Origin: Hymenopus coronatus
Taxonomy: Eukaryota > Arthropoda > Insecta > Mantodea > Hymenopodidae
Assembly: GCA_030762935.1 (NCBI GenBank)
Contig: CM060888.1
Coordinates: 120,353,468-120,417,467 of the forward strand
Reading direction: 5' to 3'
Length of the DNA: 64,000 bases
In this document: positions 35,399 through 47,775 of the stretch, in pieces
Numbering within the stretch: position 1 is the first letter of the stretch
Layout of the letters: each line of letters begins with the position of its first letter
Made by a program: the position numbers and the translations under genes
Notes under the pieces: model-generated
What the model was told of the DNA's origin: nothing
The model's input: the letters and a program-made list of their open reading frames with translations, nothing else
Database searches by the model: none

Positions 35399-36125
35399 AT
35401 CTTATGTGTACCATTCACATGACTTTCTCTATATTCCTGCAACAAATTATTCCTAAAAAGTTTATACTTCTATTTACTTTATGCTAACCAGAAAAAATTA
35501 GCAGAAATAGTCTTATTACTTGCTTTCTTGTAAGTAGAAGCGAAATAAGGGACTACCATAGGTTAAAATGATATTCAAAAGCTGGTTTCTATGTCAATGA
35601 AGTTCCTTTGTTTATATAGATAGGAGTTGACCAGTTCCTATATTAGAAAAGTATAAGTTTTTCATAGCAGAAACCAAAAATAACGAATGCCTCAAAAACG
35701 ACGAACTCACGAAAAAAATGTATATAACATAAATTGTGTGTTTTAACGTGCTCTGTATTTTTTGTGTAGTAAGTTTTTGTCCATCTCTTACGGTTTAGTA
35801 GTTATTCAAAATTCAGTAAAATTCATCCAGAATAAACTACTCTTCAGAGGCTATTCCCATGAAAATTCAAGATATACATTTTATTTGTTAGGTAAATATC
35901 TTTAATATACGAAATTTTAATCAAAATCGTTAGAACCATTTTTGAGAAAATCAAATTTTTTGAAAAAAGTTCCATGTAAAGGGTAGTTGGGGGTGGGGGG
36001 ATTTTTCTCAAAAGCTTCGTGTCGCATCCCTGGAAGATACTAAACTTAAATACCAAGTTTGGTATTTTACCAACTTTTCGTTTTTGAGTTATCGTGTTCA
36101 CAGACACACGGACACACTGACAAAC

Positions 36126-36172
<47 letters not shown>

Positions 36173-36308
36173 CCTTTTTGAGAAAATGCTTTTTTTGGAT
36201 ATTGGGGACCCTAAAACATATATTTCCGGTGAAATCTCGGTATCGAATTTTTGGGTGGAGTGCAATACCTTCTCAATACACTATGTACATAGTGCGTATA
36301 GAGAAAGT
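35399..36308 (+). repeat. R1 copy l, near full length (reference copy)
   Basis: Landmarks in order: start TATCTTATGTGTACC; CACATGACTTTCTCTA; a (G)TAAGTAGAAGCGAAATAAG block; ACGAAAAAAATGTAT; TCTCTTACGGTTTAG; AAGATATACATTTTATTTG; GTAAAGGGTAGTTGG with a G-run; CTTCGTGTCGCATCC; a CA microsatellite; GTGAAATCTCGGTATCGAAT; a palindrome around CTATGTACATAG; end GTATAGAGAAAGT plus A-run. The ends are inverted (ACTTTCTCTA / TAGAGAAAGT). No convincing plus-strand ORF is present. On the minus strand 35844-36167 stays open for 107 codons. I do not recognise the family. Confidence 0.85.
36128..36169 (+). repeat. (CA)n microsatellite inside R1 copy l
   Basis: Twenty-one CA units at the position where R1 normally has a short CACAGACACAC stretch. 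Confidence 0.95.
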
Positions 36309-37981
36309 AAAAATAAATCGATTTAATGTAACATCCCCTAATATAATTATTAGCAGAATGTTTATCCCGATTAGCATTGTGTGGAAAGAAGAATAATCTT
36401 TTGTAAGAAGTTTGTGTAGCAGTTAGAGAAAGTTATGTGAGAGTTTAGTTTCTTTTTAGCCCGCTGTGTCAGGAAAAATGTAACATTTAAAAGGGTCCGT
36501 AATTGTATATAACAATTATTGTGAATAAACTGGAGGTGCATATTAAGAAGACCGGCTGTAGGAAATGGAAAGAAAGACCTCAAAGTTTGCCAGAGGGAAG
36601 AGAATGCATGCACAATATTCCCATTCTTTACTACACTTGTGTAAACTGTGTGTGTACGGCACAACGGAGGCTAGTATCAAATATCTAATCTTTTAATGAG
36701 CGGAGGCATGTTAAAACACTGGAGATGGGAGTAGCAGATCCTCCGCTCCCTTCCCATAGCAATTATCTTAATACTGCTGTAAATACAGGCTGAGATCCTA
36801 TGTTCAATTCTAGTTAAGGTATTTTGTGAGAAATGTTTAATTCCTGCGCTTCGCCCTCCCATACAACATTAAAATGAAGCAGTTAAGCATTCCAGGTTTT
36901 AAAAGAGCAAGGGAGAATTAAGAGAAGAACGGTAAGATAAAAGAAGAAAGAAAAAAAAAAAAAAACATACAGCCGTTATTAGAAGCGTTATTCGCTAGCT
37001 GAACTAAAAAAGGGAAGTGAAACAGCAATAGACGTAACAAACGATGAAAAGCGTTTCGCAAGTAAGAAAAGTTGCGTTAGTCTTAAAGGAGAAGAAAATA
37101 ATGCCTGGTAGCAACCAGTAAGTAGGTATAGGCTGAGCTCAAGGAAAAGGACGGAATTTAACGATCTACATTATTTTAAGTGGCTGGGTAAAATGGGAGG
37201 TTCGAGTTGTTAGTAGCACCCCAGCGCCGCCACCGAAATGTGTTGATTAGCCAAATTAACTGCCACACTGCTTCTACTCCTTCCTTTCCGTAAGATGCCG
37301 CCCGTTTTCTGTTCTTTTTTTCAAGTACTTACAATTTTCATTATTACTTCTTATTATACAACTTTCTTTACTAACTACTATGCACTTCTTGGCTGAATGC
37401 CAGATTTATTTTTTCTAATTCAAAAATATTTCCGAAAGTACTTATGATGTTCATAACTTTAAAGCATACATGTATAAGTGAAATAGAGCTCACAGTTTAT
37501 AATGCTGGGGCTATGAAATAGTTTGTGTTAGCAGTTTTCTCTATCTTTAAATACATAAAACATAAAATGTTTAGGGTGGTGTCTTATTAGTATACGTGTT
37601 ATAGTTCGCTCACTTTCGGGCACCATGCGCATGTCGTACGTAATACCGTTTACGACTTAGGTGCACTTATGTACCAATTAAGAAGACCGTATAAAACCAT
37701 TAGAAAAAAAGGAACTTGAAATAATCTAATTAAATCCCTCTTTTAATAAAAATTGCTTGTGCACTTTTTCATTGGTAAATCTCTTATACTTCTTAGGGAA
37801 TAACTTAGAATTGCTAGTCTATTAACTAAGAATTAGATGTGTCTTGTTTTCTAAAACATATAAATGATGAGGCATTTGCTGCTAATTTTGAAATCTCTTA
37901 AATAAACATTTTAATTTTCAAGGCGTCATATTCATTTTTGAGTAAATCTAATGTCTCAGTTTTCTATGATAACTAAAGAAT
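36309..37981. other. AT-rich non-coding stretch
   Basis: No recognised repeat. An A-run at 36951-36965; otherwise unique-looking. Confidence 0.5.
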
Positions 37982-38710
37982 ATTCTGCGACTTTCCCCAC
38001 ACCTCTGCAAAAAATTATTGTTAAAAAGCTTAGGCTTCTATTTACTTCATGCTAATCGAGAACAAATTAGCATAAATAATCTTATTACTTGCTTCCTTGT
38101 AAGTAGAAGCGAAATAAGGGAGTACCATAGGTTAAGGTAATAGTCAAAAGTTGGTTCCTATGTGACAGAGGTTCCTTTGTTTGTATGGACATGAATTGAC
38201 AACTTCCTGTATGAGAAAAGTATGTTTTTCAAAGCAGAAACAAAAGCAAGGAATATCTCAAAAAAGATATATATTGCATACTTGTGTGTTTTAACGTGCC
38301 CTACATTTTTTGTGTGGTACGTTTTTGTCCATCTTTTACGGTTTAGCAGTTATGCAAAATTCAGAAAAAAGTAGTCTTCAGAGGGAATTCCCAGAAAATT
38401 CGAGATATACATTTTATTTGTCACGTAAATATCTTTAATATACGACATTTTAATCAAAATCTTTAGAGCCATTTTTGAGAAAATCAAAATTTTCGAAAAT
38501 TTTTCCATGTAAAGGATATTTCGTTTTTGTGCTATGCTGTCCACACACTCACACGTGTACCTTTTTTTTTTTTTCAATTTTTTTTTTTTTTTGGGATTCA
38601 GGGGGGCCCAAAACATGTATTTCCAGTGAAATCTCAGGATCGACTTTTTGGGTGCATTGCAATACCTTCTCTATACACTATGTACTATACATAGTACGTG
38701 TAGAGAAAGT
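37982..38710 (+). repeat. R1 copy m
   Basis: The 5' end is worn (GCGACTTTCCCCACACC). About 75 bp are missing between TTTCCATGTAAAGG and TTTCGTTTTTGTGCTATG, removing the GTCGCATCC block. The 3' palindrome is extended by a repeated CTATACATAG-like step. Confidence 0.82.
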
Positions 38711-38863
38711 AAAAATAGTAATGAGCAGAAAGGAACAGTTAAGACTCCCTGACTACATTGGAAATGTGTTTCACTGTCTAGTTTTCCTTTCTAACAACTA
38801 TGACAGAAAAAACCTAGGCGAGGGAGTGGCGATTGCGTTCTGCTCTTTACATTAATTTCATAG

Positions 38864-39076
38864 GTAGAATCAGATTGAAAAATTCAATGCCATAGCCGGG
38901 ATTTGAACCACGGATTTTCCGATCTCTAGCCGGCATGTTACCATGGTAGCTCAGTGGCAGAGCAACCGGCTAGAGATTGGTTCAAATCCCGGCTAAGGCA
39001 TAGAATTTTTCAGTCTGCTTCTACCTATCCAACTCCTGTCCTACACACGGCTTGTGTGAAAAGAACAATTAAACCA
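38864..39076. mobile_element. SINE-A short palindromic dimer
   Basis: A minus-strand piece (tail plus B-box half, 38864-38935) is joined to a plus-strand unit with an A box (GTAGCTCAGTGGCAGAGCAA), a shortened anticodon region, a B box and the tail ending AAGAACAATTAAACC. The 13-bp ATTAATTTCATAG at 38851-38863 recurs at 39077-39089. The left unit is cut much shorter than at 28627, in keeping with variable 5' truncation in reverse transcription. Confidence 0.87.
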
Positions 39077-39399
39077 ATTAATTTCATAGTTTCATTTAGC
39101 TTTGTAAAATTAGGTGCCTTCATTTATACTTCTCGCATATTAAAACGTTCATGACCGATCACTTAAATGTTAGATGCATTAATATTTCTAACATCGACAT
39201 TTATTGAAGCGTTACACCAAAGCTGTAAGATAGTGACTCAAAAACTATTACAATATATTTCTGAATATACCTTAAACGTAGCGTGTTTTTGGAGCTTTTC
39301 ACGGTTATATACGGGAAATATAAATGGTATAACATTTAACTGCATCTAATTAAATATTATATATTTTACCCTGAAATGAACAATATACTTTTTAAAAAA

Positions 39400-40187
39400 T
39401 CTGATATGTTACACTAGCTGCTCAACAAACTTCTTACAAAGGATTATTTTTCTTTCTACACAATGCTAATCGAGATAAACATTAGCAGAATGTTCTTATT
39501 ACTTAGTTTCTTTATAAATAGAAGGGAACTAAGAGAATGCACTAGGCTAAAGTGATAGTCCAATGTTTTAAAAGCTGTCGTTAGGCGATTGTCATTGCAA
39601 ATCGTTTCTTTGCTTGGCCAGGAGTAGAACAAAAGAAAAACGGACACTTCCAGTCTGAGAAAAATTTAATAGTTTACAATTGAAACCAATAAAACGAATA
39701 TCTTGGAAACGGTGCCTGCCACAACAAAAACGCAAAGGACATAAATTGTATTTTGTATTATCTACATTTTTTGTGCAGTAAGCTATCTCTAAAGGTTTAG
39801 CAGTTAAGCAAAATTCATCCAGAATAAAGAGGTCTTCAGAGGCTATTCCCAGAAAATTCAAGATATACTTTTATTTGAGATGTAAATAGCTTTAATATAC
39901 AGGATTTTAATCAAAATCGTTAGCCGGGTTTAAGAAAATCCAAAATTTTCCATGTAAAGGGTAGTTTGTGGTGGGAGGATTTTCTTGAAAATCTTCGTGT
40001 TGCATCCTTGGAAGATACTAAACGGTCTTTTCGTTTTTAAGCTATACTGTCCACAGACAGATACACACGCAGACCTTTTTCTGAAAATGTTTTTTTCGGT
40101 CTCAGGGAACCCAAAATAATATTTCCGGTGAAATCTCAACATCGAGTTTTTCTATCCACTATGTACATTGTACTTGCTAGAGAAAGT
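39400..40187 (+). repeat. R1 copy n
   Basis: Starts TCTGATATGTTACACTAG after AAAAAA. It shares with copy q the variant block GTTAGGCGATTGTCATTGCA, so n and q look like one subfamily. Ends GCTAGAGAAAGT. Confidence 0.83.
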
Positions 40188-40527
40188 AAAAATTATGTAT
40201 TACATTTAAGTAATAATTAAGGAACCTGTTATATTTTAACATGTTTTAAACGCTTTGGTCAATATTCCAAGTTTTATAAAAAATAAATTAAGATGATTAA
40301 GCATTCAACAGCGACTAGCGATATTTCCAAATTTGTAAAATGAATTAGTATTTAGGGCGGAGAGCGACAAATCGTTACGGATGTTACACGACTGTGTATC
40401 TCAATATATTCAATTCTGTTTTGTAAGCTACGAGTATCTTTGCCTTGTTCATTCATGTTCCAAACACTTCACTCTGGCCCCACCCTGTCTTTCCCAGCAC
40501 GGGTTACTCGGGAAACAAAGTTAAAGA

Positions 40528-41382
40528 TCTGCTGTGTTCCATTCACATGACTTTCTCTACATCGCTGAAACAAATTATTCTCAAAAAGCATATCCTTCTA
40601 TCTACTTTATGATAATCGAGATAAACAGTAGCAGACATTGTCTTAATTGCTTGCTTCCTTGTAAGTAGAAGGAATATAAGGGAATACACTAGGCAAAACA
40701 GATAGTCAAATATTTTAAAAGCCGGTTGCCATGTGGATGAAATCTGTGTGTATGAGTTTACAGCCTTCCGCGTGAAAAAAAGTTTAAGTATTTTAAATTT
40801 GAAACAAATAACAAGGAATATCTCAAAAATGGTCAATTCCACGAAAAAAAATGACAAACTGTGTGTTTTAACGTGATCTAGATTTTTTGTGTAGTAAGTT
40901 TTTGTGTATCTCTTACGGTTTACCAGTTACGCAAAATTGAGCCAGAATAAAGAGGTCTTTAGAGGCTAGTCCCAAAAAATTCAAGATATACATTTCATTT
41001 GCCATGTAAATATCTTTGATATACGATATTTTAATCAAAATCGTTACAGTCATTTTTGAGAAAATCAAACATTTTGAATTTTTTTCCACGTAAAGGGTAG
41101 TTTGGGGTGGGGGGATTTTTCTCAAAATCTTCGTGTCACATCCCTGGGAGATAGTAAATTTAAATACAGAGTTTGGTATTTTAGCGACTTTTTGTTTTTG
41201 AGTTATCGTGTTCACAGACACATTGATACACGTACACACACACGCGCGCATTTTCCGAAAATACTCTTTTGGATACAGGGGACCCTAAAACGTATATTGC
41301 CAGTGAAATCTCGGTATCGAATTTTTGGGTGCAGTGCAATACCTCCTCTATACACTATGTAGAAGGTACGTGTAGAGAAAGT
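40528..41382 (+). repeat. R1 copy o
   Basis: Starts TCTGCTGTGTTCC and ends GTGTAGAGAAAGT. Its minus strand is open for 112 codons (40913-41251), the longest of any R1 copy. Confidence 0.86.
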
Positions 41383-42562
41383 AAAAACCTGTTTACGAGC
41401 AGCACTGTAAAAACAAGTGCCACAGTACAGACGTTTAAGTTTGGAAAGAAGCAGTAATCTTCGGTAGTCTCAATCCTTTCCTTTCTCGCTGTTTTTTCTC
41501 AGCAAGGAGCTACATAAGATCTGTAAATAAAATGAATTCTGCTTAGTATTCCGAGGAGTAAAGTCCTTTCCTCTTGTATCTGGTAGACTAAAGATAACAG
41601 GATTAGCAAATAATGACTAAATGTGGATACTGTTTCCTACCCCAGCACAATAACAGCTATAACGGCCTGGCAACGGGGATGTCGCGAAGAAGAATGCGCA
41701 CCTCATAAAACTAAGTCCCAACTCAGCACAAAACCCATCGACAAAGCCTTCTGCAGCAGCCGCCGCAAAGCTTTGCTCCAGATAAACCATGTAACAAACC
41801 ATAGGGGTGCTTATATAATTGTTAGCAAATGTCAAACGCGAATTGATGCCGGAAGCGAAGGATGCGCAATATGAAATGTGATAACATGTAGGTATAAAAT
41901 CCACACCATTCCAAATGTTAACAACGAATGATTTGAGAATCTGGGAAATTGCTTTTTTCCACTCAATTTTAAAACTTATTTCTCTCTAAAGTGAAAGCAG
42001 AAGATAAACACAAATTTTCCAAATTGTATGTGTTAGCCTTCATCGGGGAATTCTTAACTCTTTGAGTCGGTGCTTTATTCAATAACTAATTTAAAACAAC
42101 TAAAACTTATGAACCATTCCCATAAACCTAAATGTATTTAAACGAAAAAAAATGAAGAAATGTGAGCACTTTTTAATTTATAATTTTATCCCTTTTATCT
42201 TTAAAGGAGCCTTAATATTTCAGTTATAGGATATACGTAATACTTCACATTACATAATTTTCTGTACCATATCACATTTGAGCACCTTTGTTTTTAAGCC
42301 ATCAAACAAATCAATTTACGACATTTGGTTTATAATAATCTGTGGCACAAAAGCCCTGGCGAGCCCGGTTCAATGCTGACCTCACGTCCAACTCCTGCAG
42401 TCGAAACGGAGAGTTGCTTCCCTCAGCCGAAATGCAATAGTTACGAATACGTACTTGTAAACAACCAATTTACAGAAGGAAAAAAAAAAAAAAAAAAAAG
42501 AAAGAAAGAAAGAAAGAAAGAAAAAAAACTGAAAGGGAAGATAATTATAGAGCAAGCAGTAG
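41383..42562. other. Non-coding stretch
   Basis: 41623-41904 is open on both strands (83 and 95 codons) and is richer in GC (CGACAAAGCCTTCTGCAGCA), with no recognisable protein. The rest is AT-rich. Confidence 0.45.
42480..42531 (+). repeat. A-run plus (GAAA)n tract
   Basis: About 20 A, then six GAAA units and another A-run. Confidence 0.9.
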
Positions 42563-42698
42563 AATGAAAGGCAGGGGAAACCGGAGAACTCGGAAAAAAA
42601 AAAAAAACTAGTCCAAACGCCGCTTTGTCCACCACAAATCTCATATGCGGTCCCCTTGGTGAAAGGCGGGCGATCTAACCACCCTGGCGTGGCGCCGC
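42563..42698 (-). mobile_element. SINE-C copy, degenerate
   Basis: It shares CCGCTTTGTCCACCACAAAT, CATATGCGGTC and GGGGAAACCGGAGAA with 12928-13111. The head is shortened (GCGCCACGCCAGGGTGGTTA in reverse), and an A-run (42594-42607) interrupts the middle. Confidence 0.72.
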
Positions 42699-43062
42699 TA
42701 ATTTGGGAGACTGCTAAAGAAAATTAACAGTAGAATTCAGAGTGCATAAACTTCTTTCTCGAGAGAATAACTAATCACATATGAAATGAAGTTAGAAATG
42801 AATAAAAAATATATTCTATAAATTATAGAATTATACAACTATGAAATAACTGGAAACGATGTCCCGTCCAAACCGTATAGTGAAGAAGTTCGAAAGTTCT
42901 CATATAACACGTAATTAATTGTGAATTATAGTGCTGCTGACTTCTTAAAACCACTTCCAAACAAAATAATTGACTACTATTTATCGCTACAACGTGCGAT
43001 ACAAAATACGACAGTATATTTGGCCTTCATTCTGCGGCAGCAGAAATAACCCGATGGAGCTG

Positions 43063-43120
<58 letters not shown>
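43063..43120 (+). repeat. (ATT)n microsatellite
   Basis: About 19 perfect TAT units, the complement of the tract at 22674. Confidence 0.95.
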
Positions 43121-43441
43121 GCATTCTAATATAGTGCTGAAAACGCAATTTTTAGGCGTTTATTCTTGCGTTTGTACCGAATGCAAGCATTCGACTTCTC
43201 TTTTCAACTCATCAGCAAGGATTATTCCATTTAATTGATAAGTATCCTATCCCCATTAACTTTCTTTCCAAATTAAAAAACAACGGAGATTCACTATAAA
43301 TGTAGATACTTCAAACATCTTAATATATTTTCTGGCCTAAATTATTAATCAGCGACAAAACGTTGTTGTATACTCTCTCTCTCTCACATACACACACACC
43401 ACACATGTTTAAACGGCGTGATAACCATGTTTAAATAACAG

Positions 43442-43443
<2 letters not shown>

Positions 43444-43478
<35 letters not shown>
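43444..43478 (+). repeat. T35 tract
   Basis: Uninterrupted T-run, preceded by CT- and CA-rich short tracts from 43370. Confidence 0.9.
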
Positions 43479-43480
<2 letters not shown>

Positions 43481-44254
43481 GCTCTTCGGCGTATTTCTCT
43501 GAGCAGCGAAATAAAATTTTAAGTGGGTGAACTGAAGAAACTCTAGTAACAAATGGTAATTCAGAATAGAAGACACTCTTAACAGATTCTGTGTTGCTGA
43601 AATTTCTGTAAACATTTACAATTTTATTGAAAGCTGTTAAACGTATCATAGATGTTTCGGTCCTTTCGCGAGGCCTATCATATGTTAACTGTGTATCTCG
43701 TATTCATTGAAACTTATATGTTTGTAACTGTTGAGAAATTTGTACTTCTTATTTCTTTAATTTTAATCGAACAGCTTTAGCTTTATTTATTTGTTTATTT
43801 TAAATAATTCTTTTTAATGATAATGTTTATTTAATGAGTACCTTGCTAAATTATACATACCTATTCTTGAAAGGTTTAGGGATTCCAACGGCAACATAAT
43901 CTAGTGCACTTCCTGCTTCACGTGGATGTCCGTTTTATGAACACACAAACGTACCTAGCCTGCTCCGTAAGTCATAGCTGATTGCTGGCATCCATTGTTA
44001 CAAGGGCTTAGTGGACAACTGCGGCAAGTTCTTTTGGCATCGTAGCTGTGATTGTTACACTCGTGCGAGTGGACACGTATTCTCTCGGGAGGTTCTTGGA
44101 CGTCGAAGCCCGCGCTGTTACACCTAAGTGAACTGTGAACACCTGCAGTGTTTCTAGAAATTTCCAGTCACATGGTCAAAAGGTTTTCCAGAGTTCAGTT
44201 TTCACTGGTATTTTTTTAATGTGTGTAACGCCCACCTTTATTACATATGGCACC

Positions 44255-44380
44255 GCAGGCGATGATAATGGTGATACATGGAATGAAGATGGAGCACCGG
44301 TGGAATGCAATGGCGAGGGATAACCTGGAGATAACCGGGTTGTGTGGTTTTCTTCATATGCGGTGGCATAGTAGTAAAAG
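44255..44380 (-). mobile_element. SINE-C 3'-part fragment
   Basis: ATACATGGAATGAAGATGG and GCACCGGTGGAATGCAATGG match the 3' part of the copy at 12928. TTCATATGCGGTGGCATAG marks the inner limit, beyond which the tRNA head is absent. Confidence 0.65.
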
Positions 44381-46133
44381 TTGGTGTTAAAATACTATAA
44401 AAATAGTTTATTTACATAATAAAATTAACTTTATCTTTCCATATACCTAGTCTCTTCCGTATTTAAGCATTAGTCATATCTGTCCACAAGCTTCAGAATA
44501 AAATTCCTGCATTGTAGTCGGCAGCCGCCTGTGCATTATGCCAGGACGTGGGGACACAATTTCACCAAGCAAAGGACAAAATGTTTGGAGAAGTCTTTAA
44601 CTCATCTAGAGATACACGTCTCTCTGTTTTTGTTTTTTTTTAATTTTATTGCTAAGTTTTGTCTTTTTTGTTATTCCCTAAATTGGTTTATTCCAATAAA
44701 TAAATTAATAGAATTTTTTTTCACATTATTCTTCAAATCATTTATGATCATTTGTACGTCCATTGTTGACGAACCAATTTCTCACATTACTTTCGTTCAT
44801 TAATGTTTTGCCTAAAAATGCCTTGAGTAGATTGCAAATTTCTGCAACTTTCGACATCAAAGAATTAAAAATCCAATATCTTTCACCCCCAGAGTTGCGA
44901 GACTTGGTATCACTTTTCATTTTAAACAGTCACAGAAAGTACATAAGAACTTGAGGAAAGGTGTCAAGGAAACCATTCAATCTTGGATATAAAAAAATGC
45001 GCAAAGGTCGTTCCTGCCTGCATTGCTCTCGTAAACTTGAAGGGCCTCGCAGATCTATTTTCAAATTTGACGTTATGATTATCTATAGCTGCCGTTCGAT
45101 GCTCTTTCGTTTTGAAGCACAGATAGGGGTTCAAATCTGGGTAAGACGAAGATCCCAAACTATAATCATAATATGGCCGAAGAAAACTTGAGTAACTCCA
45201 TCCATGCAAGAGTATTGTTTGGAAACATGAACCATGGCCACTTTAATAAACTTCGGTTTAAAATATAATTTTTATTATCAATTTCTGTATTAAGACGCTT
45301 TTACTACTGACAACATATACAAATGAAACTTAGTTTTTGGAAATCAGATTTTTGCTTAATTAATCTAATCACGCGATATATCTACTACGTTTCGTTTACG
45401 TTACTATGCAATTTAAACTAAATACATGACGTATACATTAATTAGAGCTATGTCGTTAGGCGAACTTAAAGCATGAAATAAGTGAATTGCCTCTTGCAGA
45501 ATCGCAGTGGCTTGCAATGGAAACTCGTATAACAGCAGTCAAGAAACAGTAAAATCCGCAACAGAAAATGCGAAAGATGGAATGTGCTAAACATAAGTTG
45601 GTGGGTTCATGTATGAAAGGAATTTGAATGAACTACACAAGCACCATCGCGGGGAGACCGTAAAAGGCTAAAAGTAAGAGGGAGGGGAAAAAACAACATC
45701 CTCTAGAGAGGCAACAAGAAATCCAAATTCTTGGCTAAGCAGCAGCCATCCACCCACCCTCCTCACGAACCTCATCTTCATATTAACAGTGTTCTGGCTT
45801 GCTGGTGGTGGAGGCTTTTTGTACGACTAATGGTCCATATTACGAAGATACTGTTGGAGGAAGCTGCACAACAACACTTCTTGCATAACATTAAAGGATC
45901 GACAAAACCAAGCCGCTTCCCATCTACAGCCACTTGGCGACATAAAGATCTGATGCGAGCTTCTTCTCATCATCTCTTGACCGTCAACTAAAAGCAATGC
46001 TGTGTCACAAGGATCTGCAAACTAAGCAACTTCATTTTCCAAAATACCGAAATGGTGTGTGGGTTTCAATAATTTCAATTGAATATCTAGATTTTATTGT
46101 GAAAGACTTCAAAACTAAATGTTTCGTTTACCT
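44381..46133. other. Gene-free stretch
   Basis: 44738-44920 and 44964-45209 are short minus-strand frames without recognised motifs; 45731-45991 is an 86-codon plus-strand frame, also unassigned. No repeat recognised. Confidence 0.45.
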
Positions 46134-46520
46134 TACTTTCTCTACCCACTATAGTTAACTTGATATGATTTCTACAAATTATTCTTACGAAAGCTTATTT
46201 TTCTATCTACATCAAGTTAATACAGATAAATCTTTTCCAAAATAATCTAAGTACTGCGTTCCAGGTAGAAAAGGAATACCTACCGGTAATCGTATCGACA
46301 GTCACGTGAAAAAGGTGAAAAACGACGACACCTTATAAAAAATTAACAATTCAAACCTTTACTAAAACGATATCTCGGAAATGGCTGATTTTAGGAGAAA
46401 AAAAAAAAACAATCAAAATAAATGGTGTGTTTTTTTTTAAACCTCTTATCGTCATCAAATGTAACAAAATTCCTTCTAAATGAAGTAGACTTCATAGGCT
46501 AGGTATGTGGTAGGGAAAGT
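46134..46520 (+). repeat. R1 copy p, internally deleted
   Basis: It opens with what looks like an inverted 3' end (ACTTTCTCTACCCACTATAG), runs into the 5' region, then jumps to a 3' end GTGGTAGGGAAAGT. At 387 bp it is the shortest two-ended copy and could be a MITE-like derivative. Confidence 0.65.
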
Positions 46521-47172
46521 AAAAAATGGCAGAGATGTGCTTCTCTTTATATTTTCAATCTACAACATTCTATAAATCCTACAACAGCTTTTCGTAAAGA
46601 TTAGTCTGGTCTTAGGAGCGTTTAGAGATTGTTAAAAATAACTCTAGATGTCAGGAGCATTTGGTAGAGCATGGTACAACTGGAAGTCTGTAGTACTGCA
46701 ATACACGATTACAAACTCTTCAACAGAATTACCTGATTATGTTCCAATATGTTTATTTTATCATTTTATGCTAACCTGTATGTTCACTTTGCTCCACCAA
46801 AAGGTCATTCATATCTCGAATTATTTCTTTTTTACTCTCTCATTCTTGTGGAACGGCCGCAGAGGGATTCACAATCTTCTTCGGCCGATTCAATCAATTG
46901 TCTTTTTAAGCAAGTTACAAATTAAAAACTCTGGAATTTAATGACTGCGTTTGTGTCTTTCAAACTCCTGAACAGACTATGAATTGGACCATGTAGCCAA
47001 TGCATTGACCACCGTATGTACCGCTTTTGGAGTCTCGTCCCGCCTTCTTTTTCAACGACATCAGTTTGATCAGTGGGACAAGTTCATGTGTGTTCACAGC
47101 TATGGGTAATAAACGTTCAGTGGGGATTTTGGTACCTGATTCTTTTTGTTTTTATTCCCTCCAATAATAGTA
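46521..47172. other. Non-coding stretch
   Basis: Unique-looking. A 97-codon frame (46648-46941) has no recognisable motif. Confidence 0.45.
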
Positions 47173-47775
47173 CAGGGTGTTCACAAAATAAGTAAATATT
47201 TCGTGATTGAGGCAACTAACGAATGTATTTTTGTTACATGTTATCACTGAGCAGTATGTTGAATATTCCTGAACGTATTGCCATTGTCGAATTGAACGTT
47301 GTTACATGGCGTCTACAAAGTTTTCGTACGATGACGGTTTCAACGGAAATTTAGAAAGGATGGACCAACGAATAAGACCACATGGAAACTGTTAAATACG
47401 TTTCCACGAATAGGCAATGTTGCTGCCGAGTCTCGAACAAGTCGACTTTCCACAAGCATAGCTTGACGCAACACGGGAGTCAATTGAACGAAGTCCTAAA
47501 TCTATACACTGTCTTTCACGTCAATTGCAAATTCCGAAATCTTTACTGTTCGAAGTGCTGAAATTCATCATGAAGAACCGTGCTTAATATTTGCAAATGT
47601 TACACCAACCCATGATGGAATTTGCAATTTGACGTAGATAACGCACAGATACATGTGACAACGGCAGTTTGTTCAGGAATAGTCAACATACTGCTTAATA
47701 ATCAACCTATAAGAAAAAGGAATTCGTAAGTTACCTCAATCATGAAATAGTTACTTATTTTGTGGACATCCTGTG
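47173..47775 (+). mobile_element. Non-autonomous TIR element, deletion derivative
   Basis: The left end reads CAGGGTGTTCACAAAATAAG; the right end, in reverse complement, reads ACAGGATGTCCACAAAATAA. Similarity continues for more than 50 bp inward (ATTGAGG and ACGAAT blocks on both sides). TA flanks are at 47171-47172 and 47776-47777. The 0.6-kb interior has no long ORF but keeps a short transposase-like piece (separate entry). I infer a Tc1/mariner-superfamily derivative unrelated in sequence to the other two here. Confidence 0.78.
47480..47590 (+). pseudogene. Remnant of transposase helix-turn-helix
   Basis: One frame reads SIERSPKSIHCLSRQLQIP and then FEVLKFIMKNRA before a stop. The pattern R-x-L-x-x-x-L-x-I-P-x-S-x-x-x-x-V-L resembles the second DNA-binding helix-turn-helix of insect mariner-like transposases. 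It is too short to name a family and has no catalytic region. Confidence 0.5.

Larger units (their letters stand above)
42699..44254. other. Microsatellite-rich non-coding stretch
   Basis: Holds the (ATT)n and T35 tracts. The part at 43870-44130 is more GC-rich and unassigned. Confidence 0.5.

Noticed and set aside
35399..36308. R1 as a Helitron
   Set aside because: The 5' TC after A and the 3' hairpin are suggestive, but there is no CTRR at the 3' end, inverted ends are present, and A-runs rather than A/T target borders flank it.
36084..36326. ORF with a run of His-Thr
   Set aside because: It is produced by the CA microsatellite in R1 and has no protein features.
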